NCBI GenBank assembly: GCA_965242845.1
Contig: CBDETC010000003.1
Span: 186,001-250,000 of the forward strand
Length of the DNA: 64,000 bases
Direction of reading: 5' to 3'
Source: RHLJ01 sp965242845
GTDB lineage: Bacteria; Bacteroidota; Rhodothermia; Balneolales; Balneolaceae
Notes under the pieces: generated by a model
Database searches by the model: none
Seen by the model: only the letters and a program-made list of their open reading frames with translations
Told to the model about the DNA's origin: nothing
Made by a program: the position numbers and the translations under genes
Shown: positions 17,019-27,400 of the stretch, one piece after another
Position numbering within the stretch: the stretch's first letter is position 1
Layout of the letters: every line of letters starts with the position of its first letter

Positions 17019-18269
17019 TCACCTTCGTAATAATGAAAAAAACCAAATGATAAGGTAGCTCTGAATAAGAGCTCCAACTATTGAGTATAGCAATAGAGAG
17101 AGGTAGACACTTCCATAAATATATCCTACATAGATTGCCGAAACTCTGAGAATAAGGTTCACAATCTCAATTGAGAATGCGGTTTGCTGCTTCCCGAATA
17201 ACAGAGGAACAAAGGAAAAGGGAGAAGTGACAAATACAAGGTATAAATAGGGGATCAGAAATTGTGTGTATTCCCCTGCTATAACCCATTCGGCACCAAA
17301 AAGAACCCTAAAAATCGAAGGAGCGAAAACGAAAAGAATAGAAAAAGGAATGAACCCATAAACGGATATTTTTCGGAGAATTTTGAGAGAGTGCTTATAG
17401 AGTTCTAATCCGTCATTATATCGTTCCGAAATATTTTGGCTATATACCTGATACATTGAGTTCGAAATCAACTGAACTGGTGCAAAGCAAACCCTATAGC
17501 TTAAACTATAGAACCCGGCAACAGCCGTGTTAAAAAAGCTGACAAAGAGAAAGTTTGGAGAATTAGATGACAAGGTATTGAGCAAGGCATGAGGGGCAGT
17601 TACAAATGGGAATTTCTTGTACTCCTTAGCTTCTTTTAAAACACCAGAGCCTTTAAAAGGAATGTTTGCGGATATATGTTTTCTAAACAGCCAGACGATG
17701 AACATTAAGTTCAGGGCTTCTCCAACAATCTTTCCAATCATTAACCCAAAATCATAGGTCTTTGAAAGTCCGAGTGCTAATTGTCCCCCATTAATCCCCG
17801 AAGATTTCAAAACTCTGGTTGAGGATAGTTTTGAGAATTGTTTTAGCCGTACCAGTACTCCGGATAAAATATTCGTCATCGAAACGATTAATACAGCTAT
17901 AGGAAGGCCATAGATAAATGCCGATGAATAATTTTCCAGCTCTACATATTCAAGGAGTTGGGAGCCGAAAAGAAACAGTAGTATGAATAACACAACGCTT
18001 ACCATAACTACTAAAAGTGATGAAAAGGTAATTAGTGATATTACACTTCTTTTTTCCTTTGGAATGAGAAAAGCTAATTCATACTTGCCAGTTGCTATGA
18101 TTACCATCACTGAAATTGAAGCCAGGAAAAAAGCGTAAGCACCAAACTCATCAGGTGTAAATATTCTGGTTAAGATTGGGGAGACAAGAAATGGAATAAG
18201 TTGGGCTATTCCGGTTCCCCCAACCATCTTTAAAAAATCTTTGTAGAAAGCAGGCAAACGTTCACTCAT
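17019..18269 (-). CDS. Wzx-like polysaccharide flippase (MOP superfamily)
   Basis: A 416-residue integral membrane protein with about twelve hydrophobic segments. The N-terminus GTGIAQLIPFLVSPILTRIFTP followed by DEFGAYAFFLA is the typical opening of the polysaccharide biosynthesis/Wzx family. The role would be flipping undecaprenyl-linked repeat units across the inner membrane to the Wzy polymerase. It lies about 75 bases after the Wza-like gene and 3 bases before the AsnB-like gene, on the same strand. A C-terminal hydrophobic pair ends in SLLRR. Assignment is by topology, N-terminal motif and neighbours. Confidence 0.87.
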   Translation of the reverse strand: MSERLPAFYKDFLKMVGGTGIAQLIPFLVSPILTRIFTPDEFGAYAFFLASISVMVIIATGKYELAFLIPKEKRSVISLITFSSLLVVMVSVVLFILLFLFGSQLLEYVELENYSSAFIYGLPIAVLIVSMTNILSGVLVRLKQFSKLSSTRVLKSSGINGGQLALGLSKTYDFGLMIGKIVGEALNLMFIVWLFRKHISANIPFKGSGVLKEAKEYKKFPFVTAPHALLNTLSSNSPNFLFVSFFNTAVAGFYSLSYRVCFAPVQLISNSMYQVYSQNISERYNDGLELYKHSLKILRKISVYGFIPFSILFVFAPSIFRVLFGAEWVIAGEYTQFLIPYLYLVFVTSPFSFVPLLFGKQQTAFSIEIVNLILRVSAIYVGYIYGSVYLSLLLYSIVGALIQSYLIIWFFSLLRR

Positions 18270-18343
18270 TTAATCAGGGGATTATGAGAAAGTGAAGGGA
18301 GCATCATGTTTGAGTTACATGCTTGGCAAAACAACTCAAAAAA

Positions 18344-20053
18344 TTATAGCGCTCCTATGGCAACAAGGGTAGTAATTATACCTGTTATAGTAGTTATCCC
18401 TGTCATTATTAACTGAGTTCGTTGGTTTCTCAACTGTTGCTTTTGAATCTCATAAGAACGTAAAGCATTTAACTCTTCAACAGGTTGTCTGTCAACAAAG
18501 ATACGGTCTCCGGATTCTAGTTCTGTTTCACCAACACGGTACCAGGTAGAATTTCCAGCTTTCAGTATAAATACTCTTTCCATATCAGCAGAAAGAGCGA
18601 AACCACCTGCATCACTTATATAATCAGGTACCATTTTCCCAGTATTTGTAAAAGGGAAATAGCCTGGGCTGTTTACCTGGCCAAAAACGAATATAGTCTC
18701 CGAATCCCGGGGTATAAATAAGCGATCTCCATCCAACAGTTTCAGGCCTTTTAATTGGCCCTCATCGGTCAAGTCGATATAAACCCTGTTTCTGCTCAAT
18801 TGGGTCTCCGAGTCCAAATACTCAAGACCCTGAAGTAACTGGTCAGAGGTTCTTTTCATTATTTCAGTATTGAACTCATTTGGAATTCTATTTCTTTCTC
18901 CTCCCCTCATGAGATAAGCAGCGCTAGGTAAAGCGTCCTCTGTAAGACCTCCAGCAAGATTTACCAGGTCAAATGCTGTAGTTTTACCACTTTTGATCGG
19001 GAAATTACCAGGGATTGTTATTTCACCAGTAATCCAGGCTGATGCAGAGGCGTCAAAATATTCACCTTCTAATGCAATAACACGGTCATTAGGCTCTAAT
19101 TGAAAAGAATCCCATTCAGAGGACAATACCTCAACAAGGTAGACACCATCATTAGATTGCCTGTAGACATTAAGTTTTGAAGTGTCAGCGATAACATCAA
19201 AACCTCCTCCAATTTCCAAAAGAAGAGAAGGAGTATCCCCGGTTCGGTATTCAATTTCATAGGCAGCTTTAACAGCTCCCGAAATACTAACCTTGGCAGC
19301 CTCTCTTTTGAGGCTCGTGATATTTATCGTATCACCATTTTTTAAGATTGGGTTAGATGATAAATCACCAGTTCGAAAGTAGCTGACCAAATCTGCTGTA
19401 GTTATACTTCCATCACTGTGAGATATCATGATGTTTCGGAGGGAATAATTTCCAGTTAGTATTTGACTTGAATTAACAGTACTCCTGCCGATATTTCTAT
19501 TACCATCAGTAAGAGAGTAAAAAATAGCCTGATCCAATCTTGATTGCGCAGGAATGACATATTTTCCAGGATGTGGAACCCCTCCCGAAATATGAATAAT
19601 GTTTGGTCTGGGGTATTCTACAGTAATATCTACGATAGGATTTCGTAATTCACCGGAAGCTACTTCTGCAATCCGTTTTTCTGCTTCAGGTATTGTAAGA
19701 CCTTCCAGGTTTATGGCTCCCATCATCGGCAATACTACTTCTCCTTGTGGATTAACCAATAAGCCTCTCAAAAAAATAGGTTGGTTGGCTTCTATGTTTA
19801 TGGAGATTAGATCATTTACACCTAGGGTGTAATTATTGAGATCGAGATTACCTTCAAAGGGAATAAGTCTTCCCGAAAGTTGGGTACCCAATGGATCTTT
19901 GTAGTATACACCTCCAAAAGCAGATGAAAAACCTACAGTCATGTCTACTTCATTGGACTGATTTTGGGTTTCGTTCTGTGCAAAAATATTACCGCTCGGA
20001 AGTGCTAAAAAACCTGATAGTAAGATCAGGATAGGTAAGTGTCGAAATTTCAT
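18344..20053 (-). CDS. Wza-like polysaccharide export protein (SLBB domains)
   Basis: A 569-residue outer-membrane/periplasmic export component. It has a signal peptide ending near NIFAQ (about residue 26), a poly_export domain (LGVNDLISINIEANQPIFLRG at about 77-97, VNPQGEVVLPMMGAINLEGL), and several SLBB repeats (ISGGVPHPGKYVIP, VSISGAVKAAYEIEYRTGD, WITGEITIPGNFPIKSG, VFGQVNSPGYFPF). A hydrophobic C-terminal segment (IMTGITTITGIITTLVAIGA) could be a membrane anchor. It is longer than Wza (about 380), in the range of multi-SLBB Bacteroidota export proteins. It is the first gene of the minus-strand polysaccharide set. Confidence 0.88.
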   Translation of the reverse strand: MKFRHLPILILLSGFLALPSGNIFAQNETQNQSNEVDMTVGFSSAFGGVYYKDPLGTQLSGRLIPFEGNLDLNNYTLGVNDLISINIEANQPIFLRGLLVNPQGEVVLPMMGAINLEGLTIPEAEKRIAEVASGELRNPIVDITVEYPRPNIIHISGGVPHPGKYVIPAQSRLDQAIFYSLTDGNRNIGRSTVNSSQILTGNYSLRNIMISHSDGSITTADLVSYFRTGDLSSNPILKNGDTINITSLKREAAKVSISGAVKAAYEIEYRTGDTPSLLLEIGGGFDVIADTSKLNVYRQSNDGVYLVEVLSSEWDSFQLEPNDRVIALEGEYFDASASAWITGEITIPGNFPIKSGKTTAFDLVNLAGGLTEDALPSAAYLMRGGERNRIPNEFNTEIMKRTSDQLLQGLEYLDSETQLSRNRVYIDLTDEGQLKGLKLLDGDRLFIPRDSETIFVFGQVNSPGYFPFTNTGKMVPDYISDAGGFALSADMERVFILKAGNSTWYRVGETELESGDRIFVDRQPVEELNALRSYEIQKQQLRNQRTQLIMTGITTITGIITTLVAIGAL

Positions 20054-20101
20054 TAACCGTTGTGACTAATTAAATAATTTGTAGCGATGTTTCGAATAAG
20101 T

Positions 20102-20977
20102 CTATTTTCTGGTTAATACAAGTCCAAGTATAACAAAAGAAGAGCCAAAATACTGCAATATTGTTAATGGTTCACCCAAAATTAGTACCCCAAAAAGCAC
20201 GCCAAGAACAGGTACCAGGTTTTGGTACATGGCAGTTCTGACAGCTCCAATCTTTATGATTCCATGATTCCATATCAGGTAAGCTATTCCTACCGATAGC
20301 AGGCCACTGTATAACAGTCCTCCATAACCAATAGCAGAAACCTGAGAAAAATCTACTTTTATCAGGAAAGGCAGACCAACTGCTCCCAATGTAATTATCC
20401 CAATAACAGACATAAAAGCAGAGTATTGAGTCGAATTATAATGCTTGAGGTACTTCTTTGATAAGATCGTATACACTGCCCACGAAATGGCCGCCATTAA
20501 CGCGATCAGGTCTCCGATAAAACTCTCGGATGCGAAAGAAAGGCTATTATTCCCTCCTATTATGATCATAGTTACGCCAATGAATGCAATGGTTATCCCG
20601 ATAATCTGATTCCTGCTAAGCTTTTCATCGGTAAATAACTGAGATAAAAGGGCAACCCAAATGGGAATAGTGCCTAACATTACAGCCGCATTTGCTGAAA
20701 AAGTGAGATCAAGCCCGATAATGAAAAGCATTTGATAAATAAGATTACCGACAATCCCTATTCCTAATAACTTCCAGAAGTGCTCTCTCTTTACCATAAT
20801 TTTAAAACCTCTCAGCTTGGCGGTGCTAACAAGCAAAATTCCAGCTAAGAAGTACCGGAGAGCATTGAAGCTATATGGGTCAATTTCCTTAAGAGCCGTT
20901 TTAATAACGCTGAAATTAAGAGCCCAGACAACTGCTACTCCAATTAGACTGATATCGGTGAGAGAAAATTTTTTCAA
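20102..20977 (-). CDS. EamA-family (DMT) permease
   Basis: A 291-residue inner-membrane protein with ten predicted helices arranged as two EamA repeats (about 8-140 and 155-288). Typical motifs are VVWALNFSVIKTALKEIDPYSFNALRYFLAG in the first repeat (given here as an interrupted description), AANAAVMLGTIPIWVALLS-like sequence around 95-113, and ISWAVYTILSKKYLK at the start of the second repeat. DMT permeases export amino acids or other metabolites, but the substrate is not predictable. It is transcribed divergently from the TetR regulator at 21060, sharing an 80-base intergenic region, so coregulation is possible but unproven. Confidence 0.85.
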   Translation of the reverse strand: MKKFSLTDISLIGVAVVWALNFSVIKTALKEIDPYSFNALRYFLAGILLVSTAKLRGFKIMVKREHFWKLLGIGIVGNLIYQMLFIIGLDLTFSANAAVMLGTIPIWVALLSQLFTDEKLSRNQIIGITIAFIGVTMIIIGGNNSLSFASESFIGDLIALMAAISWAVYTILSKKYLKHYNSTQYSAFMSVIGIITLGAVGLPFLIKVDFSQVSAIGYGGLLYSGLLSVGIAYLIWNHGIIKIGAVRTAMYQNLVPVLGVLFGVLILGEPLTILQYFGSSFVILGLVLTRK

Positions 20978-21032
20978 GAGGGTAGTTCTGTAAGCGAGAA
21001 GAAGGTAGGAATTAGTAGCCTCAGAAAATCAG

Positions 21033-21057
21033 ATTTGTTTACCTAATGTTTACAAAT
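21033..21057. promoter_or_regulatory. Possible TetR-type operator
   Basis: An interrupted palindrome (ATTTGT at 21033-21038, ACAAAT at 21052-21057) spans a direct repeat of TGTTTAC in the divergent region between the EamA permease and the TetR gene. TetR-family regulators usually bind such sites next to their own gene. It touches the ATG at 21060, which suggests that the shorter TetR start at 21129 is used. Confidence 0.3.
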
Positions 21058-21059
21058 AA

Positions 21060-21836
21060 ATGTTAGGAAATAAAAAAAAGCAGCAGTACCTTTTTGACCC
21101 TAATTCAAAAAATGACTATAAGTCAAAAATGGGAATCTCAGAAAGAAAAGAAAGAGAAAAAGAGCAAAAGCGCTCTTCAATGCTTCAAGCAGCGGAGACT
21201 TTGATTCTGGAGAAAGGGCTTGAACAGCTCAATATGGATGAAGTAGCTGAGCGAGCAGAAGTTAGCAAGGGATCGCTCTACCAGTACTTTAACAATAAGA
21301 ACGATCTTGTACTTGGTATTTGTGATAAGGCAACTACTATGTTGAATCGAGAAATTGCTAAAGTATTAACTAAAGATTTGCCGGGCATAGATTTAGTTCA
21401 TCATATAGGTGCTACTTTTATGAGCTTTGTTAATGATCACCCCGAGTTTTTCAGAGCTATGCGATTCCATGATAATCTCAAGGAGACTAATGCCTTAGAG
21501 GAAAGCGAATTTCTAGGTGCTTGCCGGGATAATATGCAAAGTTCTTTCACCTACATGGTTAGAGCAATACAGATAGGTATACAGGATGGAAGCATAAATC
21601 CTATGTATGATCCCAAAGAGTTGGCCATTTTACTTTGGGGAACCTCCCATGGGATGGTAAGTATGGCCTATCAACATCAAAATACTCAACACTTTAATTT
21701 GTTAGAAGAGTTGGGAATTACCTTAAAGATGATGTTTGATGGATATATGAAAATGATAGGTTGTGGAATAGCCACAGAAGAGAAGAAGAAAGACTATGAC
21801 TCAGAGTCATTTTTTGAAACCAAAGAGGTAAACTAG
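21060..21836 (+). CDS. TetR/AcrR-family transcriptional regulator
   Basis: A 258-residue repressor-type protein. The helix-turn-helix is clear: SMLQAAETLILEKGLEQLN, then MDEVAERAEVSKGSLYQYF, followed by NNKNDLVLGI. The C-terminal ligand domain (about 90-230) shows no recognisable specificity. Two starts are possible. The one annotated gives a Lys/Gln-rich 23-residue leader, while the internal ATG at 21129 (MGISERKEREKEQKRSS) is nearer the usual length for the family. It lies 41 bases upstream of TolC-MFP-RND genes on the same strand and most likely controls that efflux operon, as AcrR and NalC-type regulators do. Confidence 0.9.
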   Translation: MLGNKKKQQYLFDPNSKNDYKSKMGISERKEREKEQKRSSMLQAAETLILEKGLEQLNMDEVAERAEVSKGSLYQYFNNKNDLVLGICDKATTMLNREIAKVLTKDLPGIDLVHHIGATFMSFVNDHPEFFRAMRFHDNLKETNALEESEFLGACRDNMQSSFTYMVRAIQIGIQDGSINPMYDPKELAILLWGTSHGMVSMAYQHQNTQHFNLLEELGITLKMMFDGYMKMIGCGIATEEKKKDYDSESFFETKEVN

Positions 21837-21877
21837 CGTAGCGCGTTGCCATTTTTTTAGAGGACGAAACAATAAAC

Positions 21878-23350
21878 ATGTACATGAACCAATCAAAAAG
21901 AAAGAAACTAAGTTGGGTTATAATTTTAGCAGGACTGATCAGCTTTCAAGGATCATTAGCCTGGGCCCAAACTGAACAGATAGAGCTTATCGAAGACTTT
22001 GAGCTGACTCTTGATGAGGCGATAAAAATTGCTGTTGCAAATAACCCTCAGGTTAACCGGGCATTACTTTCTGTAGATGATGCCAATGAGCTGGTTAAGA
22101 TTGCTTACAGTGAGATATATCCTGATATCTCTTCGAGTATTAACTATACCAGGAATATTGAAATTCCGGTCTCGTTTTTACCTGCTGAGATTTTTGGAGG
22201 TACCCCTGGCACGCTTATTCCAGTTGCCTTTGGAACGGACAATAATTGGCAAGGTGGATTTACAGTTAGTCAAACTCTTTTCCGAGGTGAGACAATTGTC
22301 GGACTGAGTTCTGCTACAGTTTTTAAAACGGTACAAGACGAAAATCTACGAGCAACAACACAGCAAATAATCACTCAAACAAGGATTGCTTACTATCAGG
22401 TATTGGCTGCTTTAGAGCAACTAAGACTGCAGGAAATTCAAATTGAGCGATTAGAGCAAAACCTCAAAGAAAATGAGGCAAGGGAAGAAGCTGGTCTTGT
22501 CGATTCTTACGCTACATTAAGTCTTCGTGTACAGCTAAGTAACCAAAGACCTCAGCAAATTGAGGCAGCATATGCAGTCGATGAAGCATATAGAGTACTT
22601 AAGATTTCTCTTGGGCTTCCACTTGAACTAGAGTTTGAAGTGAAAGGAGATTTAAATAGCTATGATATTCTATCAGAAGGGAGTAATGGTGCAGCAAACG
22701 ATCATATTATTGAAATTGATCAAATGAACCCATATTCCTACCAGAAAAATGATAGTGATACCGACGGTTTATACATCAATCGAGGTGATTTAAGAGTGTT
22801 AGATGCCACCTTAGATTTAAGGGAGAAAGAATTAACAGCAGTTAAAAGCCGGTTCTTACCTACTCTTTCTGCTACTTATAATCTTCAATGGAGTTCTGCT
22901 GAACCAGATGCACCTACTTTCTTTGAAAATGCTGTCAGATTCCAAACACTTGGATTGAATCTTAGTTTACCCTTATTCCAGGGTTTCAAAAGAGTTGCAG
23001 ATGTTGAGCGAGTTAAGATCCAGCAAAAAGATTTACAGGAACAGAGAAGGGCAGCGATATTGAATGCTCAAAACGAGATTGTATCGGCGAGTGAAGATTT
23101 AAATCGTGCTTTTGAAACAGCTGAAGGTCGAAAGATCGCTCTGGAACAAGCCAATGAAGGCTATGACCGTGCCCAAAAAAGATTAGAAAACGGCTTGGGA
23201 TCACAACTTGAGGTAACCGATGCAGAGGTTCAGGTACGTCAAGCGGAAGTAAATTATGCCTTAATGGTTTTTGAATACCTCACAGCTAAAGCTCAATATG
23301 ATTTAGCTACTGGCAAAGTACCCTATGTTGATATAGAGATCGAAAAATGA
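21878..23350 (+). CDS. TolC-family outer-membrane efflux protein
   Basis: A 490-residue outer-membrane channel subunit. It has a signal peptide ending near LAWAQ, then the TolC opening ELTLDEAIKIAVANNPQVNRALL, long coiled-coil helices rich in Gln, Glu and Ala, and the matching second repeat with LGLNLSLPLFQGFKR and EGYDRAQKRLENGLGSQLEV-type helical sequence. TolC trimers form the exit duct of tripartite pumps. An AGAGGA motif precedes the start; the second Met (two codons later) is an alternative. Its stop overlaps the ATG of the adaptor gene by 4 bases, so translation is coupled. Confidence 0.92.
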   Translation: MYMNQSKRKKLSWVIILAGLISFQGSLAWAQTEQIELIEDFELTLDEAIKIAVANNPQVNRALLSVDDANELVKIAYSEIYPDISSSINYTRNIEIPVSFLPAEIFGGTPGTLIPVAFGTDNNWQGGFTVSQTLFRGETIVGLSSATVFKTVQDENLRATTQQIITQTRIAYYQVLAALEQLRLQEIQIERLEQNLKENEAREEAGLVDSYATLSLRVQLSNQRPQQIEAAYAVDEAYRVLKISLGLPLELEFEVKGDLNSYDILSEGSNGAANDHIIEIDQMNPYSYQKNDSDTDGLYINRGDLRVLDATLDLREKELTAVKSRFLPTLSATYNLQWSSAEPDAPTFFENAVRFQTLGLNLSLPLFQGFKRVADVERVKIQQKDLQEQRRAAILNAQNEIVSASEDLNRAFETAEGRKIALEQANEGYDRAQKRLENGLGSQLEVTDAEVQVRQAEVNYALMVFEYLTAKAQYDLATGKVPYVDIEIEK

Positions 23351-24465
23351 AATTAATAATGAACACACTATCCATAAACATGAAAAAAATAAACCTGTTT
23401 GCATCACTACTTGTTGTTATCGCTTTTGCAGCTTGTTCCGGGGGTGAGGAAACGCAAACTACAACAGATGAAGAACTGGTAAAGTCAGTTAATGTAACAA
23501 CGTTTGCGATACAGCCTTCGACTTTTGCAAGTTATGTACGCGTAGTTGGTACCGTTGAAACTTCAAATGATATTATGATTGCTGCTGAAGTTAGCGGACG
23601 TGTTGTTTCTCATTCAGTTAAAGAGGGAGAAACTGTTCAAAAAGGACAGAATATCCTTCGTATTGATGATTCAAAGCTAAAGCAGGAAAAAGCCAGGTTA
23701 GAAGCTATGACTGCACAGGCAAAAGAAACCTACGATCGCCTCAAAAAAGTATATGAGGAAGATGGGATTGGTTCTGAGCTAGACTACCTGAATGCTAAAT
23801 ATGCTTATGACCAAAGCTACTCAGCACTAGAGTCAATCAAGGTGGATTTGGCTAATACTGAAATTAAAGCTCCTTTTACCGGAGTAGTGGAGACAAAATC
23901 AGTAGAAGTAGGTGAAATGGTTAGTCCAGGTATGCCTGTGGTAAGACTTATCGGCGCGAACGACTTCAAAGTTACCGCCGGAGTTCCTGCAAGATATGCC
24001 AATGCAATCTCTACAGGTGATGATGTTGATATCTGGTTCGATACACAGGATAGGGATACTTTATCCGGCAATATCGGATTTACAGGGACCAGCATAAATC
24101 CTCAAAACCGAACATTTCGCATCGAAGTTGAACTTCCGGGAAGTAGCGATCAATACAAAGTAGATATGATTGCTAATGTACGCTTAAAGACCAATCAGCA
24201 AGAAGGAGTATTGGTAATAAGTGAGGAATTTGTCTATTCAAAAGACAATGAATATGTGGTATATGTTCTTGGAAGAGATGGAAGTGGAAATACCGTAGCT
24301 GAAGAACGAAAAGTAACCTTAGGCCTTTCCTACAAAACTGATGTTATAGTAGAGAACGGATTACAAGTGGGCGACCAGCTAATCACGCTTGGGTCAGCCT
24401 TTTTAGATGATGGAATGAGGGTAACCTTAAAGGACGGGCCTTCTTCATCTCTGGCATCAAACTAA
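23347..24465 (+). CDS. RND efflux periplasmic adaptor (membrane fusion lipoprotein)
   Basis: The adaptor subunit linking the RND pump to TolC. The ATG at 23347 overlaps the TolC stop, but a better start is the ATG at 23380, giving MKKINLFASLLVVIAFAAC with the lipidated Cys at position 19. The biotinyl-lipoyl-like hairpin is seen in VSGRVVSHSVKEGETVQKGQ and its return strand EIKAPFTGVVETKSVEVGEM. The beta-barrel domain follows (VPARYANAISTGDDVDIWF), then a membrane-proximal domain ending with LITLGSAFLDDGMRVTL. Length (about 360 residues) is normal. It is encoded between TolC and the pump, 18 bases from the latter. Confidence 0.92.
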   Translation: MKLIMNTLSINMKKINLFASLLVVIAFAACSGGEETQTTTDEELVKSVNVTTFAIQPSTFASYVRVVGTVETSNDIMIAAEVSGRVVSHSVKEGETVQKGQNILRIDDSKLKQEKARLEAMTAQAKETYDRLKKVYEEDGIGSELDYLNAKYAYDQSYSALESIKVDLANTEIKAPFTGVVETKSVEVGEMVSPGMPVVRLIGANDFKVTAGVPARYANAISTGDDVDIWFDTQDRDTLSGNIGFTGTSINPQNRTFRIEVELPGSSDQYKVDMIANVRLKTNQQEGVLVISEEFVYSKDNEYVVYVLGRDGSGNTVAEERKVTLGLSYKTDVIVENGLQVGDQLITLGSAFLDDGMRVTLKDGPSSSLASN

Positions 24466-24483
24466 TTTAATTCGGAAATCATT

Positions 24484-27400
24484 ATGAGTACCGAAATCCA
24501 ACAAAACGGAAATCATACAAACGGAACTGAACCCAGTACAAAGGGAACGGGTATCCGTAAAGAGTTCAAAATCTCATCTTTCTCTATCAATAACCGGATA
24601 AGCGTTTTGGTTCTGGTAACATTGGTAGCAGTGATGGGAATTGTTTCTTACCTGACTATTCCTAAAGAGAGTTTCCCAAGCATTAATGTGCCAAACATAT
24701 TTGTGGTTACCGTATACCCGGGAGTATCTCCTGAGGATATGGAAAGCCTGGTTACACGTAAGCTAGAGGATGAACTGGGAAATATCTCTGAAGTAAAGAC
24801 AATGACCTCTACTTCATCAGAGGGATATTCCAACATCAACCTGGAATTTGACCCTAATGTTGATATTGAGGACGCACTCCAGAAGGTAAGAGAAAAGGTA
24901 GATTTGGCTAAGCCAGAGCTGCCCGAAGACGCTGAAGAACCAGTTGTTCAGGAAATCAATTTCTCCGAATTCCCAATTATGAACGTAAACCTTTCCGGGG
25001 AATACGATGAGGTAATTCTAAAAGAAATAGCAGAAGATTTACAGGATAAAATTGAAGCTATTCCTACCGTGCTTGGGGTAGATCTAACAGGTGGCCTTGA
25101 ACGTGAGGTTCAGGTTGATGTTGATCTCGCCAAGATGAAGTACTATGGAATTACTTTTGGGGATATCATAGGCGCTATAGCCCAGGAGAATGTGACGATA
25201 CCAGGTGGTGATATTTCAGTAGGGACCAAGAAATTCCTTCTTCGCGTTCCCGGACAATATGAAGACACCCAGCAGTTAGAAGACATCGTGGTAAAAGGGG
25301 AGTCCCAGAGCCCGATTTATATTCGAGATGTTGCCAGTGTTACATTTGGTTTCAAAGAAAGGGAAACGTATTCAGAACTCGAAGGAGCTCCTGTAATTAC
25401 ACTAGGGGTTAAAAAGCGTACTGGAGAAAACATCCTTGAAACGGCACAAAGAACTAAAGCAATATTAGATGAAGAGTTAGCTTTATTACCTCCTACCACT
25501 ACCTATAATATTACCAACGATCAAAGTATTGATGTGGTAAGTATGGTTAGTAATCTGGAAAACAACATCATTTCCGGATTAATACTTGTAGTAGGAGTTT
25601 TGCTGTTCTTCCTTGGGGTAAGGAATTCTTCCTTTGTAGGTATTTCTATCCCGCTTTCTATGTTCCTTTCGTTCATCATTTTGGGAGCGGTTGGTATTAC
25701 CATGAACATGGTGGTTCTCTTCTCGCTCATTCTTTCTTTAGGGATGTTGGTAGATAATGCCATTGTGGTGGTAGAAAATATTTATCGATACCTGGAAGAA
25801 GGGTATGATAATTTTGAGGCAGCCAAAAAAGGTACTGGAGAAGTTGCAATACCTATCATTGCAGGAACAATGACAACCATTGCCGCTTTTGCGCCCATGG
25901 TTTTCTGGCCAGGTATTGTTGGTCAGTTTATGAGCTATCTCCCTAAAACGCTGATCATTACATTAGCAAGTTCTCTGGTAGTTGGTTTAGTAATTAATCC
26001 TGTTATTTGCGCCCTGTTTATGCGTGTGGATGGGCAGGAGAAAAAGGCTCAATTAACTACGAAAGGAAAGCGAATACTAATTGGTGTATTTGCGTTTTTT
26101 GCAATGATTTTTCTCGCTTCAAGCTTTATCACATGGATCATGTTGATTGCCCTGGGAGTTATTCTATGGTCAATTAACAAATATGTATTAGAGCCTGTAG
26201 GCCGATGGTGGCAGAGAGATGGATTGAATAAACTTATTGTAAGATATGAGCGAACGCTTACCTGGGCACTTAATCATAGGTTAACTACCATGGGTATTGC
26301 TGTAGTAATTTTGATATCCAGTTTCGTATTGCTTGGTGCATTTAATCCTGGTACGGAATTCTTCCCAGAAGATATTCCCCCTCGGGATGTATATGTACAA
26401 ATCGAAACCCCAATTGGATCTGATGTAACCTATACAAAGGAGATCATTGATGAAGTTCGGGATCGTGTTCAAAATCTCCCTAATATTGTAGATGTAAACA
26501 GTGTACTTGCTACTTCTGGAGCGTTAATCACTGCAGATCCGGCATCTGGTGGAGGAGGGAATACTCCAAATAGAGGGACGGTAGCACTCAACTTTGTGGA
26601 TTTCCAGGAGCGGGAAGGTGATGTTTTTAATGCTATGGAATTCCTTCGGGATCACATGAGTGAAAACATTGTTGGTGCCAAGATTACCGTAGAGCAACCA
26701 CCAAATGGACCTCCTACTGGTAAACCAGTAAATCTGGAGATTTCTGGAAGCAACATGGAACAGCTAGCATTGATATCATATGATGTGCTAAAAATTCTGG
26801 AAGAAGACTCTGTTTTTGCGAAAATGGATGGCTTAGAATCGGATTTACCTGAACCACGACCAGAGGTACGAGTAGAGGTAGACCGTGAAAAAGCAGCTTT
26901 ATATGAATTGAATACCAATACTATTGGTATGACTATCCGACAAGCCATAAATGGTGTTGAAGCTTCTAAATTCCGTGATGGAAAAGACGAGTATGATATC
27001 ATCGTAAGACTGAATGATGAGTACAGAGATGATATGAGTACCCTGGGCGATCTTACTATCTTTCATGAAGGAAATCAGATTCCTCTTTCTGAAGTGGCGA
27101 CCTGGGAAGTAAAAGATGGTTTGGGTGGAATAAAGCACAAAGAAGCAGAACGAGTTATTACTATCAGTGCTGATGTCCGAGCTGGATACCAGGCCAATGC
27201 TGTTCTGGCTGAAGTACAAGGGGTACTCGCTGAATATCTAAGCGACCTACCTCCTGGTTATACTCATGGATGGACGGGGCAGCAACAAGAACAGGATGAA
27301 TCTTTTGAGTTCCTTGGAATTGCTTTTATGATCGCGTTATTCCTGATCTCATTCATTCTGGTTTCTCAGTTTAACTCTGTTGCGAAACCACTCATTATTC

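Noticed and set aside
24648..27219. Minus-strand frames inside the RND gene
   Set aside because: They are shadows of the strongly supported 1163-residue pump and lack domain signals of their own.
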